In this document: positions 27,900 to 37,472 of the stretch, in pieces
Layout of the letters: each line of letters opens with the position of its first letter
How positions within the stretch are numbered: the stretch's first letter is position 1
Origin: Thalassovita litoralis
GTDB lineage: Bacteria > Pseudomonadota > Alphaproteobacteria > Rhodobacterales > Rhodobacteraceae
NCBI RefSeq assembly: GCF_900182725.1
Contig: NZ_FXTO01000003.1
Span: 124,001-188,000, forward strand
DNA length: 64,000 nucleotides
Reading direction: 5' to 3'
Made by a program: the position numbers and the translations under genes
The notes under the pieces: generated by a model
The model's input: only the letters and a program-made list of their open reading frames with translations
The model's database searches: none
What the model was told of the DNA's origin: nothing

Positions 27900-29194
27900 C
27901 AGTCCGCGAACGGATCGGTGACAAGGATCGTGTCGTCCCGTTCAGGGCTGGTGGACAGCAACGCCACCGGACATTCGATCAGCTCTTCCACGCGCTTGAC
28001 GTATTTGATCGCGTTGGCAGGCAGATCGGCCCAGCTCCGGGCGCCTTCGGTGGATTCGGACCAGCCGGGCATTTCCTCGTAAATGGGTTTGCAGCGGGCC
28101 TGTTGGTCGGCGGCGGTGGGCAGGTAATCCATGCGCTGACCGTCCAGATCGTAGCCAACGCAGATTTTCAGGGTTTCAAACCCGTCCAGCACGTCCAGTT
28201 TGGTCAGCGAAATGCCGTTGATCCCGGAAATCGCACAGGTCTGACGCACCAGCGCCGCATCGAACCAGCCACAGCGGCGCTTGCGCCCGGTGGTGGTGCC
28301 AAATTCATGGCCACGCGTCCCCAGACGTTCGCCATCGGCATCGTCCAGCTCGGTCGGGAACGGCCCTTCGCCCACACGGGTGGTATAGGCTTTGACGATC
28401 CCCAGCACGTAATCAATGGACCCCGGCCCGATCCCCACGCCCGTCGCGGCCTGACCGGCAATCACGTTGGACGAGGTCACAAACGGGTATGTCCCGAAAT
28501 CAATATCCAGCAGCGACCCCTGCGCCCCTTCAAACAGGATACGCTTCCCGGCTTTGCGCTTTTCGTTCAGCACTTTCCACACCGGGGCCGCATAGGGCAG
28601 GATTTCCGTGGCGATCTGTTTCAACTGGGCAATCAGCCCGGCGCGGTCCACCTCGGCGATCCCCAGACCTTTGCGCAGCGGATCATGGTGCTGCAAGGCG
28701 CGGTCAACGCGGGCTTCCAGCGTGGCATCGTCTGCCAGATCGGCCACACGAATGGCACGGCGGCCCACTTTATCTTCGTAGCACGGGCCAATGCCGCGGC
28801 CAGTGGTGCCGATCTTGGTGCCCTTGCTGGCGGCTTCTTCGCGGGCGCGGTCCAGTTCGCCGTGGAACGGCAGAATCAGCGGCGTATTTTCCGCGATCAT
28901 CAGGGTTTCAGGGGTGATTTCCACGCCCTGCGCACGGATCGTTTCGATTTCTTGCAGCAGGTGCCACGGGTCCAGCACCACGCCGTTGCCGATCACCGAC
29001 AGCTTGCCGCCGCGCACCACACCCGAAGGCAGCGCGTGCAGTTTGTAGACCTTGCTATCAATAACCAGCGTGTGGCCGGCATTATGGCCGCCCTGAAACC
29101 GCGCGATCACATCAGCGCGTTCGGACAGCCAGTCCACGATCTTGCCTTTACCCTCATCGCCCCACTGGGCGCCGACGACGACGACATTTGCCAT
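27899..29194 (-). CDS. purA: Adenylosuccinate synthase
   Basis: Makes adenylosuccinate from IMP, aspartate and GTP, the first AMP-specific step. The 431-residue protein begins [20 protein letters not shown], with the GDEGKGK GTP loop and catalytic Asp, and continues with GGHNAGHT (catalytic His) and GTTGRGIGP. The start at 29194 is preferred over 29221, which would add nine unconserved residues. Confidence 0.97.
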   Translation of the reverse strand: MANVVVVGAQWGDEGKGKIVDWLSERADVIARFQGGHNAGHTLVIDSKVYKLHALPSGVVRGGKLSVIGNGVVLDPWHLLQEIETIRAQGVEITPETLMIAENTPLILPFHGELDRAREEAASKGTKIGTTGRGIGPCYEDKVGRRAIRVADLADDATLEARVDRALQHHDPLRKGLGIAEVDRAGLIAQLKQIATEILPYAAPVWKVLNEKRKAGKRILFEGAQGSLLDIDFGTYPFVTSSNVIAGQAATGVGIGPGSIDYVLGIVKAYTTRVGEGPFPTELDDADGERLGTRGHEFGTTTGRKRRCGWFDAALVRQTCAISGINGISLTKLDVLDGFETLKICVGYDLDGQRMDYLPTAADQQARCKPIYEEMPGWSESTEGARSWADLPANAIKYVKRVEELIECPVALLSTSPERDDTILVTDPFAD

Positions 29195-29350
29195 TGCTGG
29201 TCCTCTTTTAATGCGGATCAAACCCGCGCCCGTATATAGGGCAGTTCATCCCAGCGAAACCGGAAATTCATCGCAGGGCTGGACAGCGGCATCGGTTTGC
29301 GTAATCCATACAGGCGCATATTTGGAATTTTAGCAGTATCAGGGCTTGTT

Positions 29351-29746
29351 ATGGGCTTTTTTCTTCGTTGGCTGGTGGCCTTCATCCTGTTGTCCGCAAC
29401 GTTCAACCCTACGAACTGGAATTATGCCAAATGGGCCAGCCTGCACTTTCAGGATCAGTTGCCCATGACCGTATTGCTGGGGCTGCTGCTTTTGGTGGGA
29501 TATATCATATACTTACGCGCGACGCTGCGTTCCATTGGGGCGTTTGGCATGTTTCTGATCATGGCCATTCTGGGGGCGTTGCTGTGGGTGCTGTATGATT
29601 ATGGCCTGCTGAACATTCATAACCAGAAAATGAACACATGGCTGGGGCTGTTCGCGCTGTCCATCGTGCTGGGCGTCGGCCTGAGCTGGAGCCTGATCCG
29701 GCGCCGCCTGTCCGGGCAGGCCGATATTGACGATGTAGACGAATAA
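29351..29746 (+). CDS. Conserved integral membrane protein, DUF6524-like
   Basis: A 131-residue protein with about four transmembrane helices and a charged tail. The N-terminus MGFFLRWLVAFILLSATFNP and the following NWNYAKW resemble an alphaproteobacterial family of unknown function (DUF6524). The start at 29351 fits this; an ATG at 29297 would add 18 residues with another hydrophobic stretch. Divergent from purA. Confidence 0.7.
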   Translation: MGFFLRWLVAFILLSATFNPTNWNYAKWASLHFQDQLPMTVLLGLLLLVGYIIYLRATLRSIGAFGMFLIMAILGALLWVLYDYGLLNIHNQKMNTWLGLFALSIVLGVGLSWSLIRRRLSGQADIDDVDE

Positions 29747-29964
29747 ACCCCCGCCTAAGCCCCCCGGCCAAATCCGCACGCCATTCCCGAAAACGACTCG
29801 GCCCGGCGCTGTGCGAGAAATCGGTAAACCAGCCTCGACACCCGCCCGATCCGGTGGAATATACGTCTGGATCAGAATTGAATCGTCACGCCCCGGAAAG
29901 TCGGGTTGCGGGCGGAACCTCTTTTGCCTAAATAGGCGCGGACAGAACTCTCAGGCAGGCTGCA

Positions 29965-30324
29965 ATGGAAAACGTTGTTCTCATCATCCACCTTCTTCTG
30001 GCGCTGGCGCTGATCGGCATCGTGCTTCTGCAACGCTCGGAAGGCGGCGGTCTTGGGATGGGCGGCGGCGGTGCGGTTTCCAGCCGCGCGGCAGCAACCG
30101 CCTTGGGCAAAGTGACTTGGATTCTGGCAGGGGCATTTATTGTCACCTCGCTGGCACTGACCATCATTGCTGCTGAAAAATCAGCGGGTAGCTCGGTTCT
30201 GGATCGCGTGGGCGGTTCCGCCCCGGTTGCAGAAGACACCCAGACCGAACCGGCACAGCCCGGCAACGCTTTGCTGCCGCCGTCGTCGAATGACAGCGGA
30301 CCGTTGACGCCCCGCGCGGACTAA
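29965..30324 (+). CDS. secG: Protein translocase subunit SecG
   Basis: A 119-residue inner-membrane component of the SecYEG channel. Two helices (VVLIIHLLLALALIGIVLLQ and WILAGAFIVTSLALTIIAAE) flank the conserved loop RSEGGGLGMGGGG with the following SSRAAATALGKVTW. The Pro/Ser-rich tail is longer than in enterobacteria but usual in alphaproteobacteria. Followed by a terminator, then pyrG. Confidence 0.93.
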   Translation: MENVVLIIHLLLALALIGIVLLQRSEGGGLGMGGGGAVSSRAAATALGKVTWILAGAFIVTSLALTIIAAEKSAGSSVLDRVGGSAPVAEDTQTEPAQPGNALLPPSSNDSGPLTPRAD

Positions 30325-30347
30325 CCACAACAGCTTGTTTTTTAGCG

Positions 30348-30376
30348 GATGGCCGCAACTGCATCTTGCGGCCATC
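30348..30376 (+). terminator. Terminator hairpin after secG
   Basis: GATGGCCGCAA (30348-30358) and TTGCGGCCATC (30366-30376) form an 11-bp stem with a 7-base loop. The following bases are only weakly T-rich. Confidence 0.7.
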
Positions 30377-30490
30377 TTGCGTATTCTATGCGAATCTAGT
30401 ATGGCTCAAGTCCCGTGGTGCTGCGGTTTTTAAACCGTTGGGGCTAAGCTTTTGGCAGGGATGCCAGACGGAAACACGGGAGTAGCCGGA

Positions 30491-32134
30491 ATGGCGCGTT
30501 ATATCTTCATCACTGGCGGCGTTGTGTCCTCTCTGGGCAAGGGTCTGGCTTCGGCGGCGCTGGGGGCGTTGTTGCAGGCACGGGGATTTTCGGTGCGTCT
30601 GCGCAAGCTGGACCCCTATCTGAACGTCGACCCCGGCACGATGAGCCCCTTTGAACATGGCGAAGTGTTCGTGACCGATGACGGCGCGGAAACCGATCTG
30701 GATCTGGGCCATTACGAACGCTTCACCGGCGTACCTGCGCGCAAGACCGACTCGGTCAGTTCGGGACGAATCTATTCCAACGTGTTGGAAAAGGAACGTC
30801 GCGGCGATTATCTGGGCAAAACCATTCAGGTCGTTCCCCACGTCACCAATGAAATCAAGGATTTCCTGGCCGTTGGCGATGACGAGGTGGATTTCATGCT
30901 GTGTGAAATCGGCGGCACCGTGGGCGACATCGAAGGCCTGCCCTTCTTTGAAGCCATCCGCCAGTTCAGCCATGACAAACCGCGCGGCGAATGTATCTTC
31001 ATGCACCTGACGCTGTTGCCGTATCTGGCGGCGTCGGGCGAATTGAAAACCAAACCGACCCAGCACAGCGTCAAGGAATTGCAATCCATCGGGATCGCGC
31101 CCGATGTGCTGGTGTGCCGTAGCGAACAGCCGATCCCGGAAAAAGAACGCGAAAAAATCGCCCTGTTCTGTAACGTCCGCAAAGAAGCGGTGATTGCCGC
31201 CTACGATCTGAATTCGATCTACGAAGCGCCGCTGGCCTATCACCGCGAAGGGCTGGATCAGGCGGTTCTGGATGCGTTCAACATTTCCCCCGCCCCGCGC
31301 CCCGATCTGTCCAAATGGGAAGACGTGGCAGACCGTATTCACAACACTGATGGCGAAGTCAAAGTGGCCATCGTGGGCAAATACGTCCAGTTGGAAGATG
31401 CCTATAAGTCAATCAAAGAAGCGTTGACCCACGGCGGCATGGCCAGCCGGGTCAAGGTAAAGGTCGAATGGGTCGATTCGGAAACCTTCGATAAGGAAGA
31501 CCCAGCCCCCTATCTGGAAGGGTTCCACGCCATTTTGGTTCCCGGCGGCTTTGGCGAACGCGGGACCGAAGGCAAAATCAAAGCGGCGGAATTCGCCCGC
31601 ACCCGGAAAATCCCCTATCTGGGGATTTGTTTGGGGATGCAGATGGCTGTCATCGAAGCCGCCCGCAACGTTGCCGGGATCGAAACCGCCGGGTCCGAGG
31701 AATTTGACCACGAGGCCGGAAACAAGCGGTTTGAACCCGTGGTGTATCACCTGAAAGAATGGGTGCAGGGCAACGCCAAGGTACAGCGTAAGGCCAACGA
31801 TGCCAAAGGCGGCACAATGCGTCTGGGCGCCTATGATGCGGTACTAACCGAAGGATCGCGCGTGGCGCAGGTCTATGGCGGCACCGCCATCGAAGAACGC
31901 CACCGTCACCGCTACGAGGTGGACATCAAATACCGCGAAAAGCTGGAAAGCTGCGGGCTGGTGTTTTCTGGCATGTCCCCCGATGGGCGTTTGCCGGAAA
32001 TCGTGGAATGGCAGGACCATCCGTGGTTCATCGGCGTACAATATCACCCCGAATTGAAATCCAAACCCTTTGATCCGCATCCGCTGTTCAAGGATTTCAT
32101 CCGGGCTGCCGTGGAAAATTCCCGTCTGGTTTGA
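30491..32134 (+). CDS. pyrG: CTP synthase
   Basis: Converts UTP to CTP with ATP and glutamine. The 547-residue protein begins [20 protein letters not shown], the amidoligase nucleotide loop, and has the C-terminal glutamine amidotransferase domain with the catalytic Cys in [11 protein letters not shown] and His-Glu in QYHPELKS. The start at 30491 matches all CTP synthases; the 13 codons upstream are not conserved. Its own promoter region follows the secG terminator. Confidence 0.97.
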   Translation: MARYIFITGGVVSSLGKGLASAALGALLQARGFSVRLRKLDPYLNVDPGTMSPFEHGEVFVTDDGAETDLDLGHYERFTGVPARKTDSVSSGRIYSNVLEKERRGDYLGKTIQVVPHVTNEIKDFLAVGDDEVDFMLCEIGGTVGDIEGLPFFEAIRQFSHDKPRGECIFMHLTLLPYLAASGELKTKPTQHSVKELQSIGIAPDVLVCRSEQPIPEKEREKIALFCNVRKEAVIAAYDLNSIYEAPLAYHREGLDQAVLDAFNISPAPRPDLSKWEDVADRIHNTDGEVKVAIVGKYVQLEDAYKSIKEALTHGGMASRVKVKVEWVDSETFDKEDPAPYLEGFHAILVPGGFGERGTEGKIKAAEFARTRKIPYLGICLGMQMAVIEAARNVAGIETAGSEEFDHEAGNKRFEPVVYHLKEWVQGNAKVQRKANDAKGGTMRLGAYDAVLTEGSRVAQVYGGTAIEERHRHRYEVDIKYREKLESCGLVFSGMSPDGRLPEIVEWQDHPWFIGVQYHPELKSKPFDPHPLFKDFIRAAVENSRLV

Positions 32135-32160
32135 TCACTAGAACGGAAATACAAATCGAA

Positions 32161-32187
32161 AAACGGGGCCAGATGGCCCCGTTTTTG
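32161..32187 (+). terminator. Intrinsic terminator after pyrG
   Basis: AAACGGGGCC (32161-32170) and GGCCCCGTTT (32175-32184) form a 10-bp stem with loop AGAT, followed by more T residues. Confidence 0.9.
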
Positions 32188-32209
32188 TTTTCTCAGACTT
32201 GTGGGGACT

Positions 32210-32728
32210 TCACCCCCACAACGGTTCCATCAGCATCCGCAGAAACGCGGGGCGTGAATCTTTTTGCGGGGTCATCACAATGGTGCGCAAACCATTGTCC
32301 GAAATGGCCTCGAACTTGCGCTCATCGAACACCCAGCGTCCCTGCGTCCCACGCGCGCGATCCCGGCGCTGTGCGTCAATCCAACCCTGTGCCTCGGCCC
32401 GGACGGAGGCCAGCCCGATTTCAGGATTGGGCAGGTAGAAGCCGCAGCAAATCTTGCGATACAGACACTCCAGCATCGAAAAGCGGGCGCTGTCCCGCAA
32501 GGGAACATCCTCTTTGGCCATGTGGTTGAAATCCTGCGGGCGCCCGTTCAGAAATACCTGAACCGCCGTTGCCAGATCTAACCCGACCTTGGACATCAAC
32601 CGGCCCAGCACGCGCATATCCCCGCTGTCCCAATCAAATTCTATCGCTGCCCGCGCCACCGCAGACAGGTCATCCTTTGACGCAACCGCCAGCGCCCCGT
32701 CCCAGTCTTGTTCATACATTCGGTTCAT
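32210..32728 (-). CDS. Hypothetical protein, DUF4274-like
   Basis: A 172-residue soluble protein. The segment ARAAIEFDWDSGDMRVLGRL followed by LDLATAVQVF resembles the short DUF4274 domain, whose role is unknown. The start at 32728 is supported by AGGAG about 7 bases upstream. Divergent from the TerB-fold pair. Confidence 0.6.
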   Translation of the reverse strand: MNRMYEQDWDGALAVASKDDLSAVARAAIEFDWDSGDMRVLGRLMSKVGLDLATAVQVFLNGRPQDFNHMAKEDVPLRDSARFSMLECLYRKICCGFYLPNPEIGLASVRAEAQGWIDAQRRDRARGTQGRWVFDERKFEAISDNGLRTIVMTPQKDSRPAFLRMLMEPLWG

Positions 32729-32914
32729 GGCCGAACTCCTGCTGGAGATACTATTCCCTAGGTTGTAATTAGGATTGATGGACAGAATGCGGGCAAAATG
32801 TGGCCGATCAAAGGCACCCCCGCTGTCGCTGCACCGCAACAAAACCGGGCGAAATGTTTGCCTGAGATGTGTTTTTCTTTTTGCAAGAATCACTTCGCCG
32901 CGTAATTTCCTTGT

Positions 32915-33367
32915 ATGTTTGCACATCTGTTTCGATCAGCCAAAGGCAGCAAAGACAAAGACTTACCAGAACCAGACGAAAAACTGGCCCTGGGAACGCT
33001 GCTGGTGCGCGTGGCAAAATCCGATCGGAATTATAACCTTCAGGAAATTCAGCGAATCGACCGGATATTTTCGCAAATGTTCGGGCTGAACCCCGTTGCG
33101 GCGGCCAAAATGCGGGCCACCTGCGAAAAGCTGGACCAACACGCGCCGCATATAGATGTGTTTTCTGAAATGATCCGCGAAGGCGTGGATTTCGATGAGC
33201 GCCTCGCCGCGCTGGAGGCCATGTGGCAGGTTGCCTTGGCCGATGGGCATGAAAAACCCGAAGAACTGGATGTGGTGGACCGCGCTCGACATGCGCTTGG
33301 CCTGTCCGAAGCCGATAACCTTCACGCGCGGGTCAATGCGTTGCGGGTGACGGGGGATGCTCCCTGA
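32915..33367 (+). CDS. TerB-fold family protein, copy 1
   Basis: A 150-residue all-alpha protein of the TerB family (about residues 25-140), with the acidic metal-site pattern in VRVAKSDRNYNLQEIQRID and later LADGHEKPEELDVVDRA. The family includes a tellurite-resistance protein, but there are no other ter genes here, so that role is not supported. It pairs with a paralogue 42 bases downstream. Confidence 0.78.
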   Translation: MFAHLFRSAKGSKDKDLPEPDEKLALGTLLVRVAKSDRNYNLQEIQRIDRIFSQMFGLNPVAAAKMRATCEKLDQHAPHIDVFSEMIREGVDFDERLAALEAMWQVALADGHEKPEELDVVDRARHALGLSEADNLHARVNALRVTGDAP

Positions 33368-33409
33368 TAAGTGATTGGCGCGGGGCGGAAATACCCTTAT
33401 ATCCGCCCT

Positions 33410-33850
33410 ATGTTTGCTGATTTTCTAAAACGGCTGGTTCAGCCCTCTCCTGCTCGTTTACCCGATGCCGATGCGCGGCTGGCGCTGAGCGCGCTACTAG
33501 TGCGTGTCGCCCGATCCGATGGGCATTTCGATGCCAATGAACGGGCGCGCATTCTGGCCATATTGTCCACCCGCTATGGGTTGGATCAGACCGGGGCGGC
33601 GACGCTGTTGGCCGATGCGGAACAATTGGAAAGCGAAGCCCCGGATACTGTGCGGTTCACCCGCGCGATCAAAGACGCCGTGGCCTATGAGGACCGCGCC
33701 GCCGTCATCGAAGCGCTGTGGCAGGTCGTGCTGGCCGATGGCAACCGCGACGACGCAGAAGACGCGCTTTTGCGGCTGGTGGCGAATCTGCTGGGCATCA
33801 ATGACCGCGACAGCGCCCTGATCCGGCAACGTGTCGAAAGCCGGGGATAA
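33410..33850 (+). CDS. TerB-fold family protein, copy 2
   Basis: A 146-residue paralogue of the preceding protein. Both share LLVRVA-SD near residue 35 and EA-WQV-LADG near residue 100. The acidic pattern is more complete here (SDGHFDANERARI). The start at 33410 (MFADFLKRLV) mirrors the start of copy 1 (MFAHLF), which supports both choices and a tandem duplication. Confidence 0.78.
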   Translation: MFADFLKRLVQPSPARLPDADARLALSALLVRVARSDGHFDANERARILAILSTRYGLDQTGAATLLADAEQLESEAPDTVRFTRAIKDAVAYEDRAAVIEALWQVVLADGNRDDAEDALLRLVANLLGINDRDSALIRQRVESRG

Positions 33851-33978
33851 GGCTACGAATTCGTCAAAGGCTGGGCATTTAGCCATTGACCACGGGTAAA
33901 CTGTATCGTTTTCCCGCGCATTTCGGCGCTTTGTACGTTGCGTCACGGCAAAATTTACTCCCTACTACCGGGCTAAAG

Positions 33979-34782
33979 ATGGATAACAAAAAGACCGGGG
34001 CGGACGTGTCCGACAAAGAACCAGTCATTGAAATTCGGGGGCTTCACAAAGCCTATGGGTCGCTGGAAGTTCTGAAGGGCGTGGATATCACCGCCCATCG
34101 GGGCGATGTGGTGTCGTTGATCGGATCTTCGGGGTCCGGCAAATCCACGATTCTGCGCTGTGCAAATCTGCTGGAAGACAGCCAACAGGGTGACATCCTG
34201 TTCAAAGGCGAACCCGTCACATGGAAAGGCACCGGCCACGGGCGGCACCCCGCCGACCCGAAGCAAGTGCTACGCATCCGCACCAATCTGTCGATGGTGT
34301 TTCAACAGTTCAATCTGTGGGCGCATATGACCATCCTGCAAAATGTGATGGAAGCCCCCCTGACCGTTCTGGGCCGTGACCGGGCCGAGGTGGAAAAAGC
34401 CGCCCGCGCCTATCTGGACAAGGTGGGGATCGGGGATAAATGCGATGTCTACCCGGCGCAATTGTCGGGTGGGCAGCAGCAACGCGCCGCCATCGCACGG
34501 GCGCTGTGCATGGAACCGCAGGCCATTCTGTTCGACGAACCCACCAGCGCGCTGGACCCCGAACTGGAACAAGAAGTGGTCAAGGTCATCAAAGACCTTG
34601 CTGCCGAAGGCCGCACCATGCTGATCGTGACACATGACATGAAAATGGCGCATGATGTCAGCGATCACGTCGTTTTCCTGCATCAGGGACGCATCGAAGA
34701 AGAAGGTGCGCCCGAAACGCTGTTTGGCAATCCTCAAACCGAACGGCTGCAACAATTCCTGTCGGTCACCTCGCACCTGTAA
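33979..34782 (+). CDS. Polar amino-acid/opine-type ABC transporter, ATP-binding protein
   Basis: A 267-residue HisP/GlnQ-type ATPase. Walker A GSSGSGKST, signature LSGGQQQRAAIARAL, Walker B AILFDEPTSALD and HDMKMAHDV are intact. First gene of an ATPase, binding protein, permease, permease operon that leads into the gamma-glutamyl genes. The start at 33979 is the first ATG before conserved residues; the ribosome-binding site is weak. Confidence 0.92.
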   Translation: MDNKKTGADVSDKEPVIEIRGLHKAYGSLEVLKGVDITAHRGDVVSLIGSSGSGKSTILRCANLLEDSQQGDILFKGEPVTWKGTGHGRHPADPKQVLRIRTNLSMVFQQFNLWAHMTILQNVMEAPLTVLGRDRAEVEKAARAYLDKVGIGDKCDVYPAQLSGGQQQRAAIARALCMEPQAILFDEPTSALDPELEQEVVKVIKDLAAEGRTMLIVTHDMKMAHDVSDHVVFLHQGRIEEEGAPETLFGNPQTERLQQFLSVTSHL

Positions 34783-34824
34783 GGTGACTGCCGGGAAACA
34801 CGTTCAACATCACGGGAGTGAACC

Positions 34825-35538
34825 ATGAAAAAACTGATCCTGACCACCACCGCGCTGGCGCTGACCGCGGGCATGGCCTTGGCCGATACTGTGCGTCTGG
34901 GGACCGAGGGCGCCTACCCTCCGTATAACTTCATCAACGATGCCGGTCAGGTTGACGGGTTCGAGCGTGAACTGGGTGACGAGCTGTGCAAACGCGCCAG
35001 CCTGACCTGTGAATGGGTCACGAACGAATGGGATTCGATCATCCCGAACCTTGTGTCCGGCAACTATGACGCCATCATCGCGGGCATGTCGATCACCGAT
35101 GAGCGCAAGGAAAAAATCGACTTTACCCAGCCCTATACCCTGCCTGACCCGTCCGCCTATGTCGCGCTGAGCGCAGATGTTGATCTGACGAATGCCGTGA
35201 TCGCGGCACAGGCCAACACCATTCAGGCGTCTTTCGTGGCGGCTGCGGGTGCGCAACTGGTGGAATTCGCCACTGCGGATGAGGCACTGGCCGCTGTTGT
35301 GAACGGCGAAGCGGATGCCGTTCTGGCGGACAAAGCCAGCCTGGTGGATCAGGTCACATCGAATGACCAACTGGTTTTCCTTGAAAAAGAAGAACTGATC
35401 GGTGGCGGGATCGGCATGGGCCTGCGCAAATCCGATGCCGAACTGCGCGGCCAATTCGACGCGGCGATCCAGTCGATGAAGGATGACGGCACGCTGAACG
35501 CGCTGATCACCAAATGGGAAATCGGCGCCACCTTCTAA
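34825..35538 (+). CDS. Polar amino-acid-type ABC transporter, periplasmic binding protein
   Basis: A 237-residue HisJ/ArgT-family (family 3) binding protein. The signal peptide MKKLILTTTALALTAGMALA is followed by LGTEGAYPPYNFINDAGQVDGF, the family's typical start. The ligand is not determined; basic amino acids, opines or polyamine-like compounds would fit the downstream genes. Confidence 0.9.
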   Translation: MKKLILTTTALALTAGMALADTVRLGTEGAYPPYNFINDAGQVDGFERELGDELCKRASLTCEWVTNEWDSIIPNLVSGNYDAIIAGMSITDERKEKIDFTQPYTLPDPSAYVALSADVDLTNAVIAAQANTIQASFVAAAGAQLVEFATADEALAAVVNGEADAVLADKASLVDQVTSNDQLVFLEKEELIGGGIGMGLRKSDAELRGQFDAAIQSMKDDGTLNALITKWEIGATF

Positions 35539-35561
35539 GGTTGCCTTTCGTGAAACCGGCG

Positions 35562-35578
35562 GGGGCGTAGCACGCCCC
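35562..35578 (+). terminator. Hairpin between binding-protein and permease genes
   Basis: GGGGCG (35562-35567) and CGCCCC (35573-35578) form a stem with loop TAGCA and no T-run. As in the betaine operon, it probably protects the binding-protein mRNA. Confidence 0.5.
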
Positions 35579-35598
35579 TGCCCCATTGGGACCGCGCG

Positions 35599-36483
35599 AT
35601 GTTTCCCTACTGCACTGACCCTTCGACGTTAGAGGGGCTAAGCTGGCTTAGCTGCTACCTGACGACCAGCAAACACATGATGCTGTTCTATTCGTTGGGA
35701 ACGGTGTTGCTGTTGCTGGCAATCACGGCCCCAACGGCGCTGGCCTTTGGGTTTCTGGGGGCAACATCGGCCAAGTCGCATTTTGCGCCGCTGCGTTGGA
35801 TCGGAAAGACCTATATCGCCATCGTGCGGGGTGTGCCGGACATCGCGTTCTTCCTGTTCTTTGTCATCGCGCTGGACCAGCTCTTTGAATGGGTCCGGCA
35901 TGAAATCAAATGCCCCGACTGGGATCAGCCGATCCGGCAGGGCAATGATTTCGTGGTCTGTGCCGCTGCCAAACTGCCGCTGGGCGATGCGCCGCAATGG
36001 GTGCACGAAGTTTACGGGTTTTCGCTGGCGGTGCTGACCTTTGCCATCGTGTTCGGGGCTTTTGCGGCCAATGTGCTGTTCGGGGCCATGCGGGCCGTCC
36101 CCCATGCGCAGATGGAAACCGCCTATGCCTATGGCATGTCAAAACGTCAGGCATTCTGGCGCGTTTTGGTGCCGCAAATGTGGGTTTATGCCCTGCCCGG
36201 CCTGTCAAACCTGTGGATGGTGCTGATCAAGGCCACGCCGCTGCTGTTCCTGCTGGGGGTCGAAGACATCGTATATTGGGCGCGGGAACTGGGGGCATCA
36301 AAAACCCCACGCTTTACCGACTATCCCCACCCGGATTGGCGGATGTGGTATTTCCTTGGCCTGCTGGTGTTTTACCTGCTGTTCACCAGATTGTCTGAAA
36401 TCGTGCTGGAAAAAATCATGCGCCGCCTGTCCCACGGACAGGCCACCGCCGCAGGCGAAGCCATGCGGAGGGCTGACGCATGA
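35599..36483 (+). CDS. Polar amino-acid-type ABC transporter, permease 1
   Basis: A 294-residue inner-membrane permease of the HisQ/HisM type, with about five to six helices. TYIAIVRGVPDIAFFLFF is the conserved entry region, and METAYAYGMSKRQAFWRVLV is the EAA loop. A soluble insert of about 45 residues (CPDWDQPIRQGNDFVVCAAA and following) between the helices is larger than in HisQ. Overlaps permease 2 by 4 bases. Confidence 0.88.
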   Translation: MFPYCTDPSTLEGLSWLSCYLTTSKHMMLFYSLGTVLLLLAITAPTALAFGFLGATSAKSHFAPLRWIGKTYIAIVRGVPDIAFFLFFVIALDQLFEWVRHEIKCPDWDQPIRQGNDFVVCAAAKLPLGDAPQWVHEVYGFSLAVLTFAIVFGAFAANVLFGAMRAVPHAQMETAYAYGMSKRQAFWRVLVPQMWVYALPGLSNLWMVLIKATPLLFLLGVEDIVYWARELGASKTPRFTDYPHPDWRMWYFLGLLVFYLLFTRLSEIVLEKIMRRLSHGQATAAGEAMRRADA

Positions 36484-37286
36484 GCTGCTGGCAAACCATA
36501 CAGGATTACGGCCTGCGTTCGATCGGAATCGGGGAACGGTTACTGCCGAAAACCGATTTTACCCTGTGCCATCAGGTCACGCTGATCGGATCGGGGATGC
36601 TGTGGAATATCTATTTCGGAATTGTGGCGCTGCTGGCCGGGTTCTTTTTGGCGAATGCCTTGGCCGTTGCGAAAAACTCGGGGTCGGCGTGGTTTCGTAA
36701 ACCTGCGGAATGGTTCATCTTTGTCTTTCGCGGCTCGCCGTTGTTTATCCAGTTCTTCTTTGGCTATTTCCTGTTTTTGTCGCTGAAAAAGCTGGTCCCC
36801 GCCGCAGCCCCGTTCACCGATGCGTGGCTGGGGGCGCTGGTGGTGCTGTTTTTCAACACCGCCGCCTATTCCGCTGAAATCTTCTATGGCGCGCTGCGCA
36901 CGGTCCCCAAGGGCGAATCCGAAGCTGCCGATGCCTATGGGTTCAGCGGATGGAAAAAATTCCGCCGGATCATCTGGCCCACCTCTATGCGGCTGGCGTG
37001 GCCCGCCTATACGAACGAGGCGATTTTCCTGTTTCACGCAACGACGCTGGTGTTCTTTTCCGGCTTCCCCGCATGGCGACAAGAAGGCGATGCACTGTAT
37101 TACGCCAGCTATTTTGCGGAAAAAACATTCAATCCTTTTATCCCCTATCCGATCCTTGCGGGATATTTCATCCTGTTGACGCTGATCGTTGTGGGAGTGT
37201 TCGGATTGATCAACAAACGGCTGAACCGCCACCTGCCGCAGGAACATCGTCGTAAAATCCGCTTGCGTCTGCGACTGATCCGGTAG
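36480..37286 (+). CDS. Polar amino-acid-type ABC transporter, permease 2
   Basis: A 268-residue partner permease. FVFRGSPLFIQFFFGYF is the family's conserved region, and SEAADAYGFSGWKKFRRIIW the EAA loop. It forms the membrane channel with permease 1. The gene ends 1 base before the start of the palindromes at 37288. Confidence 0.9.
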   Translation: MSCWQTIQDYGLRSIGIGERLLPKTDFTLCHQVTLIGSGMLWNIYFGIVALLAGFFLANALAVAKNSGSAWFRKPAEWFIFVFRGSPLFIQFFFGYFLFLSLKKLVPAAAPFTDAWLGALVVLFFNTAAYSAEIFYGALRTVPKGESEAADAYGFSGWKKFRRIIWPTSMRLAWPAYTNEAIFLFHATTLVFFSGFPAWRQEGDALYYASYFAEKTFNPFIPYPILAGYFILLTLIVVGVFGLINKRLNRHLPQEHRRKIRLRLRLIR

Positions 37287-37287
37287 T

Positions 37288-37306
37288 ATCAAATATTTGA
37301 TCAAAT
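37288..37306. promoter_or_regulatory. Overlapping palindromes upstream of the first ligase gene
   Basis: ATCAAATATTTGAT (37288-37301) and ATTTGATCAAAT (37295-37306) are overlapping perfect palindromes. A further ATTTGATC half-site occurs near 37370. They lie in an AT-rich gap between the permease and ligase genes, so they may be an operator giving the catabolic genes their own control. The binding protein is unknown. Confidence 0.45.
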
Positions 37307-37472
37307 TATTCAGATGCCGGTAACTACCTTTAACACTGGTACAGTTACAGCCACTTTCTGACGCATAAGATTTGATCATATATAAACAAACAGGGACCAA
37401 GGGCATGGCCCCGGCACGTATGTGACGCAGTTTACACTTGCGTCTGGCCTGCGGGGACGGCCTCATCAAGTG

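Noticed and set aside
32915-33850. Tellurite resistance function for the TerB-fold pair
   Set aside because: No terA, terC, terD, terE or terZ gene is present; TerB-fold proteins occur in many other settings.
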